A stretch of DNA of 64,000 nucleotides from Serratia ureilytica (lineage in GTDB: Bacteria; Pseudomonadota; Gammaproteobacteria; Enterobacterales; Enterobacteriaceae), in the NCBI RefSeq assembly GCF_013375155.1, contig NZ_JABXOF010000002.1, forward strand, positions 434,001 through 498,000, given 5' to 3'. The notes beneath the pieces are model-generated. The model searched no databases and was not told where the DNA came from. It saw nothing but the letters and a program-made list of their open reading frames with translations. The stretch's first letter is position 1. Each line of letters opens with the position of its first letter. Position numbers and translations under genes: made by a program. This document shows, piece by piece, positions 54,726 to 64,000 of this stretch.

Positions 54726-56096
54726 TTATTTGCTGGTTTTTAACGTAACGGCGGACTTGAAGCGCATATAGCTCACGGCCAGAGAGAGAAACGAGAACGC
54801 CGCCCCCGCCATTAAGCTGATAGTCGTCGCTTGCGCGCCGCGCATATTGAAGAAAATCGCCACTAACGCCGAACCGACGATTTGCCCGATCAACCGGGAA
54901 CTGCCCAACAGACCGCTGGCGATGCTGCTGTTTTCATGAGAGACCGAAGTCATGATCAGCAGGTTGTTCGGTGATTGAAACAGGCCGAAACCGATGCCGC
55001 ACAGCGCCACACGCCATACGATCGCCCCATTCGACGGATCGCCCGGCAGGTTGGCCATCAGCAGCATGCCAGCCAACAAGCAGGCGAGGCCTGACAGGGC
55101 GACGAGATTGGGATCGTATTTCTTGGTCAAATCGCCGGAAATCAACGACGACACCATGGTGGCCAGCGGCCAGGCGGTCAGCAGCAGACCGATTTCCACC
55201 ACGTTTCTTTGCAGGACATTGTGGAAATAAAAAGGCAGCGATACAAAAGCCAAAAGCTGGGTGCTGTAAGACAGCATCGACATCAGCAAAGACAATGACA
55301 GCGTCGGGTTATGCAGCATCGCGACCGGGATCAGCGCGGCGTTGGCCTTTCTTTTCTGATTGATGTACAGCCACCCGGCCAGTCCGGCGAATACCGCAAA
55401 GCTCAGCGCCGCCGCCGGCAGATGGCGGGTGGTCATGCTCATCGTGCTGAGCGAGAAAGCGATAAACAGCACAAACACCAACAGGGCGCCCCCGCTGTCG
55501 AAGCCAACGCTGCGCCGCTCGCGGGAGCCCAGAAATATCATGCTCAGCAGCAGCGACAGGCAGGCGATGGGAACATTGATGGTGAACAACCAGTTCCAGC
55601 TCGTTTGAGAAAGTATCGCCGAGGCGATGGACGGCCCGGCGGCGGCGGAAACCGACACCACCATCACGTTAATCCCCAGGCCGCGCCCCAGCAGCCTTGC
55701 CGGGTAGATCTCCTTGATCAGCGCCGCATTGACGCTGAGCACCGCCGCCGCGCCGAAGCCCTGTATCACTCGGAACGCCGTCAGCATCGCCAGCGTGTCG
55801 GAAAGCGCGCAGCCCAACGAGGAGAAAGCAAACAGCACCACCCCGGCCATAAAGATTTTTTTATTGCCCACCGCTCTGCCCAGCGCCGCAAAGGGCATCA
55901 ACGACGCGACGACGGCAAACTGGTAGGCATTGATAATCATGATGGAAGCCGATTCGGAAACGGCGAAATCTTTCGCGATCACCGGCAGCGCTACGTTAGC
56001 GATGGTGCTGTCGAGCATGGCGATGACCGTGCTTAACGAGACGGCGAGAACCGCGAATAGATTTAGCGTCTCTTTTTCCTGGTGTTTAAAAGTCAT
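54726..56096 (-). CDS. MFS transporter, DHA2 drug:H+ antiporter type
   Basis: 456 residues with about 13-14 membrane segments. LDSTIANVALPVIAKDFAVS is the motif D1 of DHA2 carriers; GRAVGNKKIFMAGVVLFAFS is motif A; GFGAAAVLSVNAALIKEIYP is motif C-like. First gene of the minus-strand operon with the lipoprotein and the ABC importer. A Zur-like site lies 70-95 bases upstream of its start. An exporter and an importer in one operon would suit secretion and re-uptake of a metallophore, but no synthesis gene is here, so this is only a hypothesis. Confidence 0.88.
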   Translation of the reverse strand: MTFKHQEKETLNLFAVLAVSLSTVIAMLDSTIANVALPVIAKDFAVSESASIMIINAYQFAVVASLMPFAALGRAVGNKKIFMAGVVLFAFSSLGCALSDTLAMLTAFRVIQGFGAAAVLSVNAALIKEIYPARLLGRGLGINVMVVSVSAAAGPSIASAILSQTSWNWLFTINVPIACLSLLLSMIFLGSRERRSVGFDSGGALLVFVLFIAFSLSTMSMTTRHLPAAALSFAVFAGLAGWLYINQKRKANAALIPVAMLHNPTLSLSLLMSMLSYSTQLLAFVSLPFYFHNVLQRNVVEIGLLLTAWPLATMVSSLISGDLTKKYDPNLVALSGLACLLAGMLLMANLPGDPSNGAIVWRVALCGIGFGLFQSPNNLLIMTSVSHENSSIASGLLGSSRLIGQIVGSALVAIFFNMRGAQATTISLMAGAAFSFLSLAVSYMRFKSAVTLKTSK

Positions 56097-56167
56097 GTTA
56101 ACGCTCCAAAAACGTGGGTGTCTTTATGCCGGCATGCCGGCGGCAAAGACGCCGTTTTTATCAATTT

Positions 56168-56190
56168 TTGTAATTACGTTATAACATATC
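56168..56190. promoter_or_regulatory. Zur-like site near the MFS/ABC operon
   Basis: Half-site TATAACATATC differs from the Zur box right arm TATAACATTTC at one base; the left arm keeps TTA. About 13 of 22 fixed positions of the enteric Zur box match. It lies 72-94 bases upstream of the MFS start. Confidence 0.45.
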
Positions 56191-56388
56191 ATTATTGGAT
56201 GGTAATAAATCTCATTTGAAATATTGGATTGCATAGTGTTTCAAAATAAGAATTAACAAATGAAATACAAATAAGTCACAATATAAACACCCAATCAAAT
56301 AAATATACTCAGTATAAAAAACCTGTTGATTTATAGAATGACATTAAAAGTAACAGGCGCTAACAGACGACGATGATGTCAGCATGAT

Positions 56389-56410
56389 TTGTTATGTTAT
56401 AACACAACAA
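56389..56410. promoter_or_regulatory. Zur-like palindrome just upstream of amiA
   Basis: Near-perfect 22-base palindrome centred on GTTATAAC (arms TTGTTATGTTA and TAACACAACAA, one mismatch). Shifted three bases to 56386-56408 it matches the enteric Zur box at about 16 of 22 fixed positions (TGTTAT and TATAACA intact). It ends ten bases before the ATG at 56421, where a repressor would block transcription. Confidence 0.5.
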
Positions 56411-56420
56411 CCTTCCCTTT

Positions 56421-57278
56421 ATGCGGGTTAACCTTATGGCTAAGAAGGACCTTTTGAACACGCGCTTGTCCCGCCGCAGAATGATGCTGGCCGGGCTGGC
56501 GGCTCTGGCGCTCAATAGCGCCGTTTCTCCGCTGGCTAGCGCCCACGGCTTGCCACGCCCCAAAAAACAGGCGGGCCCTCAGGGTGCGCGGAAACGATTC
56601 CTGGTCATGTTGGATCCCGGCCATGGCGGCATCGACTCCGGCGCCATTGGCCACACCGGTTCGCTGGAAAAACATGTCGTTCTGGCGATCGCCAGAAACG
56701 TGCGGGCGCAGCTCGATCGACACGGCATCGATGCCCGCCTGACGCGAGACAGCGACGTTTTTATTCCGCTGTACGATCGGGTGGAGATCGCGCACCGGCA
56801 TGGCGCGGATCTTTTTATGTCGATTCACGCCGACGGCTTTACCTGCCCCAGCGCCTGCGGCGCTTCGGTCTTTGCGCTTTCCACTAAGGGCGCCAGCAGC
56901 GCTATGGCGAAATACTTATCGAACAGTGAAAACGCGGCGGACGATCTCGCCGGCCCCCACGTCATCAAGAAAGATCGCTATTTGCAGAAGATACTGTTTG
57001 ATTTGGAACAAACGGAAACCATCAAAGAAAGCCTGACGCTGGGCTCGCACCTGATCCAACATATTGCGCCTATCCATCATTTGCATGCCAAAAATACCGA
57101 ACAGGCGGCCTTCGTGGTGTTGAAATCCCCGTACATTCCTTCGGTATTGGTGGAAACCTCGTTCATCACCAACCCCGAGGAAGAAAGGCTGCTGGGCACC
57201 CCTGCATTCCGAAATAAAATCGCCACCGCCATCACGCAGGGGATCGTCAGCTACTTTAAACACGTCACGCACGCTTAA
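56421..57278 (+). CDS. amiA: N-acetylmuramoyl-L-alanine amidase AmiA
   Basis: 285 residues (E. coli AmiA 289). Periplasmic zinc amidase that splits septal peptidoglycan. Tat signal: SRRRMMLAGLAALALNS with cleavage after ASA near residue 41. Amidase_3 fold: MLDPGHGGIDSGAIG with first zinc His, KHVVLAIARNVR with Glu nearby, FMSIHADGFT with the second His, and VLVETSFITNPEEERLLG with the catalytic Glu. There is no AMIN domain, as in AmiA. Start could be 56421 or 56436; neither has a strong ribosome site. A Zur-like palindrome lies just upstream; the porin follows 54 bases later. Confidence 0.93.
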   Translation: MRVNLMAKKDLLNTRLSRRRMMLAGLAALALNSAVSPLASAHGLPRPKKQAGPQGARKRFLVMLDPGHGGIDSGAIGHTGSLEKHVVLAIARNVRAQLDRHGIDARLTRDSDVFIPLYDRVEIAHRHGADLFMSIHADGFTCPSACGASVFALSTKGASSAMAKYLSNSENAADDLAGPHVIKKDRYLQKILFDLEQTETIKESLTLGSHLIQHIAPIHHLHAKNTEQAAFVVLKSPYIPSVLVETSFITNPEEERLLGTPAFRNKIATAITQGIVSYFKHVTHA

Positions 57279-57290
57279 GCTTCACCAGGA

Positions 57291-57312
57291 CGGCAAGCCG
57301 GCCGGCTTGCCG
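57291..57312. repeat. Perfect 22-base palindrome between amiA and the porin
   Basis: CGGCAAGCCGG and its exact reverse complement, with no spacer. As RNA it forms a 9-pair hairpin with a four-base loop just before the porin start; no T run, so it may tune rather than stop transcription. Confidence 0.6.
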
Positions 57313-57332
57313 CGCACAGGGACGGCGTCATC

Positions 57333-58385
57333 ATGATAAAATGCAATCCTCGCGCTTTTTCGGCGAGCCTGTGGCTCCCGCTGCTGGCCCTGTTGCCGCG
57401 CAGCGCCTTCGCCGTGCCGCTGACGGTATCGCAACACAGCAGCCTGAATTTCTACGGCACGATTATCGCCAGACGCTACAGCGGCCAAAGCGAACGCGAC
57501 GACGGCGACCGCAGCTATCTCTATTTCGGCCTGATCGGCAAAAAAAAGATCGCGCCGCGCTGGCGGGCCTACGCCCATTGGGAATATACCGTCAGCTTCG
57601 CCGACGCCACCCGAAACAGCACCCGGCTCGCCTACCTCGGCGTGCAGAACGCCGCCCTGGGCAGCCTCGATATCGGCCGCAACTGGGGCGTGCTCTATGA
57701 TGTGACCGCCCTGACCGATCGCTCCCCGCTGTTCAGAGAAATGGCCTACAACTACATCGACAACTTTATGCGCGGCCGGGCGCACAACCTGCTCACTTAC
57801 CGCAAACCTTTCAGCCTGTTTCAGCGGCACGCCGCCCTCGCGCTGCAGTATCAGTTCAAAGACGGCGACGATCGACAGGCGCTGGGCAAACAAAACGGCA
57901 ACGGGTTCGGCGCCTCCTTCCGCTATGCGCTGACGCCGACGCTCAGCCTCATCGCCGCCGCTTCGGCGTCTCAAACCACGCAGCGGCAGCAACGCGCCGC
58001 CGGCTATCGTCGGCGCATCGATACGCTGGCCGAGGGGGTTCTCTATGCGTCGAAAAAAATCTATCTCGCGGCCGTGTTCACCCAAAGCGACAACGCCATC
58101 AGCCCGCAACAAACCGCTAACCGCGGCTCGGCGTCCAGTTATGAAGCGCTCGCCAAATACCGGCTGACGGACCACATCCAACCCAACATCGGCTATACCC
58201 GTTTGATACAGGCCCGGGCAGGCCGCAACACCGACTTATTGAACTACGAGGAGTTGGGCGTGACCTGGTTGCTCAATAGCAACATGCAGGTGTTTATTAA
58301 CTATGAATTCAATAACCTTTCTCGGCACGCTCCCGGCGTCGATGCGTCGGACAAACTCGATATGGGCATCAGCTATCACTGGTGA
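57333..58385 (+). CDS. Outer membrane porin (Gram-negative porin superfamily)
   Basis: 350 residues. Signal peptide about 1-27 (LWLPLLALLPRSAFA). Porin hallmarks: HSSLNFYGTIIARRYSGQSE at the mature start, alternating beta strands, GRNWGVLYDVTALTDRSPLF as the constriction-loop region, and a C-terminal segment ending in an aromatic residue (MGISYHW) as read by the Bam complex. It is not one of the main osmoporins and is diverged from OmpC/OmpF. Placed 54 bases after amiA and probably cotranscribed; a 22-base perfect palindrome lies in the gap. In context it may let the ligand of the ABC importer pass the outer membrane. Confidence 0.85.
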   Translation: MIKCNPRAFSASLWLPLLALLPRSAFAVPLTVSQHSSLNFYGTIIARRYSGQSERDDGDRSYLYFGLIGKKKIAPRWRAYAHWEYTVSFADATRNSTRLAYLGVQNAALGSLDIGRNWGVLYDVTALTDRSPLFREMAYNYIDNFMRGRAHNLLTYRKPFSLFQRHAALALQYQFKDGDDRQALGKQNGNGFGASFRYALTPTLSLIAAASASQTTQRQQRAAGYRRRIDTLAEGVLYASKKIYLAAVFTQSDNAISPQQTANRGSASSYEALAKYRLTDHIQPNIGYTRLIQARAGRNTDLLNYEELGVTWLLNSNMQVFINYEFNNLSRHAPGVDASDKLDMGISYHW

Positions 58386-58401
58386 CGCGCTGCCGCAGCC
58401 A

Positions 58402-58432
58402 ATAAAAAGCCCCGCCCGGTGAAGGGCGAGGC
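58402..58432 (-). terminator. Terminator of the SDR-type gene
   Basis: AGCCCCGCCC pairs with GGGCGAGGCT (one mismatch), loop GGTGAA, followed on the minus strand by T5. It is 92 bases after the stop at 58525, and it may also end the converging porin mRNA. Confidence 0.7.
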
Positions 58433-58524
58433 TCGCTCGCGCCGATCGAGACGGTGCGAGAGGATCATGAGGGCAGAGTGATGACAAAGTGCCGAATGCG
58501 CCTGCTCATGGCGTGACGGACGCC

Positions 58525-59469
58525 TCAGCGCGGCGCTTGCGCGTTTTTCCACTCCCGCCAAATCGTTTCCAGCCCGGCGTGATACGTCGTGACGGCGAAG
58601 TCGGGAAAACGCTGTTTGAACTTGGTCGAGTCGAACAGGTTATCGTGCTCGTAGCGCGGCAGCAGCTCGCGCATCTCTCGCGCCCCGGACGAAACCAACC
58701 CCGCGGCGATCAACGCCCATTTGCCGATAACGGAATATGAAATGTCCTTCCCAAACACCTCGCAGGCCAACGCGGCGAACTGCGCATAGGTGAGCCGCTC
58801 GTCGCAGCACGGGAGATGCCACGTCTGGCCGAACGCGTCGGGCGTATTACCGAGCCGGGCTAACCCACGGCTGGCGTCGGGCGTCCAGATCAGCGTGCGC
58901 AGCCTGTCGTCGCGAACCGGCACGCGCGGTTTTTCCCCCGCTTTCAGCCTGTCGACGATCAGCGCATTGGTGAAGCTCTGCGTTTTTCCCGGCCCATAAA
59001 ACTCGGGCGCACGACCGATCAGCACGGGGATCTGCTTGCGCTCCATCTCGTCGAGCACCTTCTCGGTCATCAGAGCGCGCACCCGTCCCTTGCGCCCCCG
59101 AGGCGCGAACGGCGTCGATTCCGTCTGCGGCTCGCCGTTCTGCGGATACATATAGGTATTGTCGAAATAAACAAAGGGCACGCCCGCGGTACGGCTGGCG
59201 TCCAACGCATTCTGCAGCATGGTCGGAAATTGCCGCTCCCACAGCGCCGAATCCGGCGGCAGGCCGGCGGCGAAATACACCACGTCGCTGCCCTTCACCG
59301 CCGCCAGGGTCTGCTGTGCATCGAGCAGGTCGGCCGCGACCAGCGTATCGCTGTCGTTGACCTTCCTCGGGTTGCGGCTGACCAATCTTAAATCATCGGT
59401 GTACGCGCGCTTCAGTTCACGCGCCAGCTCTTGGGCGATCTGGCCACTGGCGCCCAGGATCGTTTGCAT
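58525..59469 (-). CDS. NAD(P)-dependent epimerase/SDR-type protein
   Basis: 314 residues. Atypical SDR: glycine motif ILGASGQIAQELARELKR at residue 4, DVVYFAAGLPPDSALWERQF, and the YxxxK-less extended fold with VYFDNTYMYPQNGEPQTEST. Such proteins reduce or isomerise sugars or small carbonyls; the substrate is unknown. Upstream is the alpha/beta hydrolase with its own terminator at 59490, so it has its own promoter. Confidence 0.8.
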   Translation of the reverse strand: MQTILGASGQIAQELARELKRAYTDDLRLVSRNPRKVNDSDTLVAADLLDAQQTLAAVKGSDVVYFAAGLPPDSALWERQFPTMLQNALDASRTAGVPFVYFDNTYMYPQNGEPQTESTPFAPRGRKGRVRALMTEKVLDEMERKQIPVLIGRAPEFYGPGKTQSFTNALIVDRLKAGEKPRVPVRDDRLRTLIWTPDASRGLARLGNTPDAFGQTWHLPCCDERLTYAQFAALACEVFGKDISYSVIGKWALIAAGLVSSGAREMRELLPRYEHDNLFDSTKFKQRFPDFAVTTYHAGLETIWREWKNAQAPR

Positions 59470-59489
59470 TGGCGTTCCTCATCGCAATG

Positions 59490-59517
59490 AAAAAAACTCC
59501 GCCCACTCAGGGCGGAG
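59490..59517 (-). terminator. Terminator of the alpha/beta hydrolase gene
   Basis: Eight-pair stem CTCCGCCC / GGGCGGAG, loop ACTCA, with a T7 run on the minus strand, 20 bases after the gene's stop. Confidence 0.9.
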
Positions 59518-59536
59518 CAAAAGTGCTTGTTCGCGC

Positions 59537-60367
59537 TTAACTGTTCACGAACGCCAGCAGATCGGCGTTGACCTGATCGGCATGGGTAGTCGGTATGCCG
59601 TGCGGCGCGCCCTTATAGGTATGGAGCGTGCCGTTTTGCACCAGCTTGGCCGACAGCGCGCCGGAATCCTGATAAGGCACCACCTGGTCGTCGTCGCCGT
59701 GGATCACCAGCACCGGAATGGCAATCTTCTTGAGATCTTCGGTGAAATCGGTCTGCGAGAAGGCGACGATGCCGTCATAGTGCGCCTTGGCGCCGCCCAT
59801 CATGCCCTGCCGCCACCAGTTCCAGATAATGGCCTCCGACGGTTTGGCGCCCGGACGGTTATAGCCGTAGAACGGGCCGGCGGGCACGTCGTAATAGAAT
59901 TGCGCCCGGTTGGCGGCCAGCTGCGCCTGGAAATCATCGAATACCGATTTTGGGGTGCCCTGCGGGTTACTGTCCGTTTTCACCATCAGCGGCGGCACCG
60001 CGCTGATCAGCACCGCTTTGGACACCTTGTCCTCGCCGTGGCGCACGATGTAGCGCACCACCTCGCCGCCGCCGGTCGAGTGGCCCACGTGCATGGCGCC
60101 CTGTACGCCGAGGTGTTTTACCACCGCGGCGACATCATCGGCGTAGTGATCCATGTCGTGCCCTTCCCACACCTGGCTGGAGCGGCCGTGGCCGCGGCGA
60201 TCGTGCGCAACCACGCGGAACCCTTTGTTCACGAAGAACAGCATCTGGGCATCCCAGTCATCGCTGGACAGCGGCCAGCCGTGGTGGAAGTAGATAACCT
60301 TGCCGTTTTTTGGGCCCCAATCCTTGTAGAAAATCTCGACGCCATCGCTGGTCGTTACATAACCCAT
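59537..60367 (-). CDS. Alpha/beta hydrolase, non-heme haloperoxidase/perhydrolase type
   Basis: 276 residues. Catalytic triad visible: Ser in VGHSTGGGEVVRY, Asp in VIHGDDDQVVPY, His in KGAPHGIPTTHADQVN; oxyanion-side motif HHGWPLSSDDWDAQM. This pattern is that of bacterial cofactor-free haloperoxidases/aryl esterases that form peracids from peroxide. No signal peptide, so cytoplasmic. GGAGAAACGAC precedes the ATG. Natural substrate unknown. It is divergent from the aldehyde dehydrogenase gene. Confidence 0.9.
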   Translation of the reverse strand: MGYVTTSDGVEIFYKDWGPKNGKVIYFHHGWPLSSDDWDAQMLFFVNKGFRVVAHDRRGHGRSSQVWEGHDMDHYADDVAAVVKHLGVQGAMHVGHSTGGGEVVRYIVRHGEDKVSKAVLISAVPPLMVKTDSNPQGTPKSVFDDFQAQLAANRAQFYYDVPAGPFYGYNRPGAKPSEAIIWNWWRQGMMGGAKAHYDGIVAFSQTDFTEDLKKIAIPVLVIHGDDDQVVPYQDSGALSAKLVQNGTLHTYKGAPHGIPTTHADQVNADLLAFVNS

Positions 60368-60566
60368 GTCGTTTCTCCCATTTACACTATGGTTAAAAAA
60401 GAAGGTTTATACTGCGCACGGCGCCGGGATCTCTGGCTCCCTCATCCCGGTTGGCCGACGATCTTGCGTTGATCGTTTAACGAGTATAGGTTTAAAGTTC
60501 ACTTTAAGGTCAAACACAATTCGGCAAACCGCATTCCCGCTTTCACTCGGCATCAGGAGAATTCAA

Positions 60567-61991
60567 GTGCAGGGAGATGACATCCTCATGACGATGGAGC
60601 CGCGGCTTGCCGCCCAGCGCCACGCCTTCCTGCGCGACGGCGCGCCGACGATGCAACAGCGCAAGGCCGCCCTGCGCCGCTTGCGGAGCGCCATTCTGGC
60701 CCAGCGCGCCGCGCTGGCGGCGGCCGTCAGCGCGGACTTCGGCCACCGTTCGCCTTACGAAACCGACATTCTGGAGATTCTGGTCACCGTTCAGGCGATC
60801 GATTACCTGCTGCGCAACCTGAAACGCTTCATGAAGCCGGAGCGCCGCCACGTCGCCCTGCCGTATCAGGCCGCACGCGCCTATGTGCAATATCAGCCCA
60901 AGGGCGTGATTGGCATCATGGCGCCGTGGAACTATCCCTTCTCGTTGACCTTCATCCCGCTGGCCACCGCCCTGGCCGCCGGCAACCGCGTGATGCTGAA
61001 ACCTTCGGAGCTCACGCCGCATACCAGCCGCCTGATCGAAACGATGCTGGCGGCGCTGTTTCCCGCCGATGAGGTCGCCGTCGTGACCGGCGGGCCGGAC
61101 GTCGGGGCCAGATTCAGCGAGCTGGCGTTCGACCATCTGGTGTTCACCGGCAGCACGGCGATCGGCCGTCAGGTCATGCAGGCGGCCGGCAAACATCTGG
61201 TGCCGTTAACGCTCGAACTGGGCGGCAAAAGCCCTGCCGTTATGGCGCGCGGCGCGGTTAACGCCAGAAACGTCAAGAGCGTGGCGTTCGGCAAGCTGTC
61301 GAACGCGGGCCAAACCTGTATCGCGCCCGATTACCTGCTGGTTCATCAGGACGATCTGGCAAGCTTCATGGCGCTCTATGACGCGGCGGTTAAAAGCTTT
61401 TATCCCGACGGGCCAACCGGCGACGACTACGGCGCCATCATCAACGACAGGCACTATCGCCGCTTGCAAGCGCTGCTTGCCGACGCACAGGCGCGCGGCG
61501 CGCAACTCCATCCGGTCGGCCACCGCCCGGACTCGGCGTCTGAACGGCCGAACACGCTGGCCCCTACGCTTATCGTCGGCGCCCCCGATGACAGCGCGAT
61601 CATGCAAGAAGAGATCTTCGGGCCGCTGCTGCCGGTGCGCACCTACGCCGCCTTTGATGAAACGTTCGACGTTATCAACGCCGCGCCCCGCCCGCTCGCG
61701 CTCTACTACTTCGGCCCGCCGGGCGAGGATCGGGACCGGCTGCTGGCGCGCACTACCTCCGGCAACGTCAGCATCAACGCCACCCTGCTGCACTTCGCCC
61801 AGGACGACCTGCCGTTCGGCGGCATCGGCCCCAGCGGCATGGGAGCCTGTCACGGCATCGAAGGATTTCGGGCGCTGAGCCACGCCAAAGGCGTTTTCAT
61901 CCAGAGCCGCTGGCGCTTTACCGACCTGCTGCGCGCGCCGTTCGGCAAGCTGGCGGACGCGGTGCTCGCGGTCATGTTGCGGCGCCGATAA
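60567..61991 (+). CDS. Aldehyde dehydrogenase, coniferyl-aldehyde-dehydrogenase-like
   Basis: 474 residues from the GTG at 60567, which has AGGAGA six bases before it; the ATG at 60588 (467 residues) is an alternative. NAD-dependent: IMAPWNYPFSLTFIPLATAL, FTGSTAIGRQVMQAAGKHLV, catalytic Glu in TLELGGKSPAVM and Cys in NAGQTCIAPDYLLV. Class-3-like length and the SINATLLHFAQDDLPFGGIG, PSGMG segment match coniferyl aldehyde dehydrogenases (CalB). The C-terminal hydrophobic tail FGKLADAVLAVMLRRR may touch the membrane. Actual aldehyde not known. Confidence 0.88.
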   Translation: MQGDDILMTMEPRLAAQRHAFLRDGAPTMQQRKAALRRLRSAILAQRAALAAAVSADFGHRSPYETDILEILVTVQAIDYLLRNLKRFMKPERRHVALPYQAARAYVQYQPKGVIGIMAPWNYPFSLTFIPLATALAAGNRVMLKPSELTPHTSRLIETMLAALFPADEVAVVTGGPDVGARFSELAFDHLVFTGSTAIGRQVMQAAGKHLVPLTLELGGKSPAVMARGAVNARNVKSVAFGKLSNAGQTCIAPDYLLVHQDDLASFMALYDAAVKSFYPDGPTGDDYGAIINDRHYRRLQALLADAQARGAQLHPVGHRPDSASERPNTLAPTLIVGAPDDSAIMQEEIFGPLLPVRTYAAFDETFDVINAAPRPLALYYFGPPGEDRDRLLARTTSGNVSINATLLHFAQDDLPFGGIGPSGMGACHGIEGFRALSHAKGVFIQSRWRFTDLLRAPFGKLADAVLAVMLRRR

Positions 61992-62199
61992 CGCGGCGTG
62001 TTGACTATCAATAGCACACCCATAAATCGCCGCAAGCTATCACAATATTCACTCATTCCTATTTTATCTCTCCGCCGCCGCTGACTAAGCTTAGCCCTAT
62101 GTCCCCCTTTGCCCGTTGGCGGCGAGGGTGACGTCAATCGATTGAGTTCAGTTATTTAGCGCAACACCCGACGCAAGCCTTACCCGCATGCCTTGTTAA

Positions 62200-64000
<1,801 letters not shown>

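Larger units (their letters stand above)
56097..56420. other. AT-rich divergent control region of the MFS/ABC operon and amiA
   Basis: 324 bases with low GC, containing two Zur-like sites, one near each start, and presumably both promoters. No gene. Confidence 0.6.

Overview
The window looks like chromosomal DNA of a GC-rich Enterobacterales member, most likely Serratia (S. marcescens group). Reasons: many genes are close relatives of E. coli genes but very GC-rich (opgB, amn, nac, mnaT, alkB, agp, citCDEFXGT, lacZ, hchA, amiA, katG); the amn - nac - tRNA-Asn order seen in E. coli is kept; and one secreted protein (46331-48037) ends in a tail resembling the C-terminal export signal of the S. 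marcescens hemophore HasA. The genus call is inference; no 16S gene is present. Both ends cut a gene: a substrate-binding protein at the left edge and katG at the right edge.

Layout. 1-7 kb: two convergent solute-binding proteins, opgB (osmoregulated periplasmic glucan modification), amn (AMP nucleosidase), nac (nitrogen regulator, with a sigma-54 promoter) and a tRNA-Asn. 7-13.9 kb: small accessory enzymes and regulators (YdcZ-like protein, mnaT, XRE-cupin regulator, nitroreductase, LysR/flavin reductase pair), then a flavoprotein and ssuD. 13.9-16.1 kb: a sulfonate control unit, in which ssuD has a sigma-54 promoter, two dyad sites lie upstream, and the divergent gene encodes a sigma-54 activator fused to a sulfonate-binding-protein-like domain. 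16.1-20.4 kb: an AT-rich, gene-poor stretch with three tandem terminators (possible small RNAs), two divergent AraC-type regulators and a 57-residue protein. 20.4-25.4 kb: membrane PQQ glucose dehydrogenase, a YjcE-type Na+/H+ antiporter and a glycosyltransferase.

25.7-33.6 kb: a small exported Cys-rich protein, AlaX editing protein, LysR, alkB, rarD, a reduced catecholate siderophore set (entD, entC, entA with a Fur-type site but no entE or entB between them) and agp. 33.8-41.5 kb: the complete citrate lyase operon citCDEFXG with the antiporter citT, and divergently the response regulator citB without its sensor citA. 41.6-44.7 kb: a lone lacZ. 44.8 kb: a second tRNA-Asn identical to the first, in the same orientation. 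45-51.3 kb: a PanE-family reductase, the HasA-tailed RTX-like protein, an MFS-half-like membrane protein, LysR, and an hchA - luxR-solo pair.

51.4-58.4 kb: an envelope/metal locus. An MFS exporter, a lipoprotein and a FecBCDE-type ABC importer form one minus-strand operon; amiA and a porin form a divergent pair. The gap between them carries two sites resembling the Zur box, so a zinc-starvation function is proposed as inference. 58.5-64 kb: an SDR-type protein, an alpha/beta hydrolase, an aldehyde dehydrogenase and katG.

No insertion sequence, integrase, CRISPR array, rRNA or phage gene was seen.
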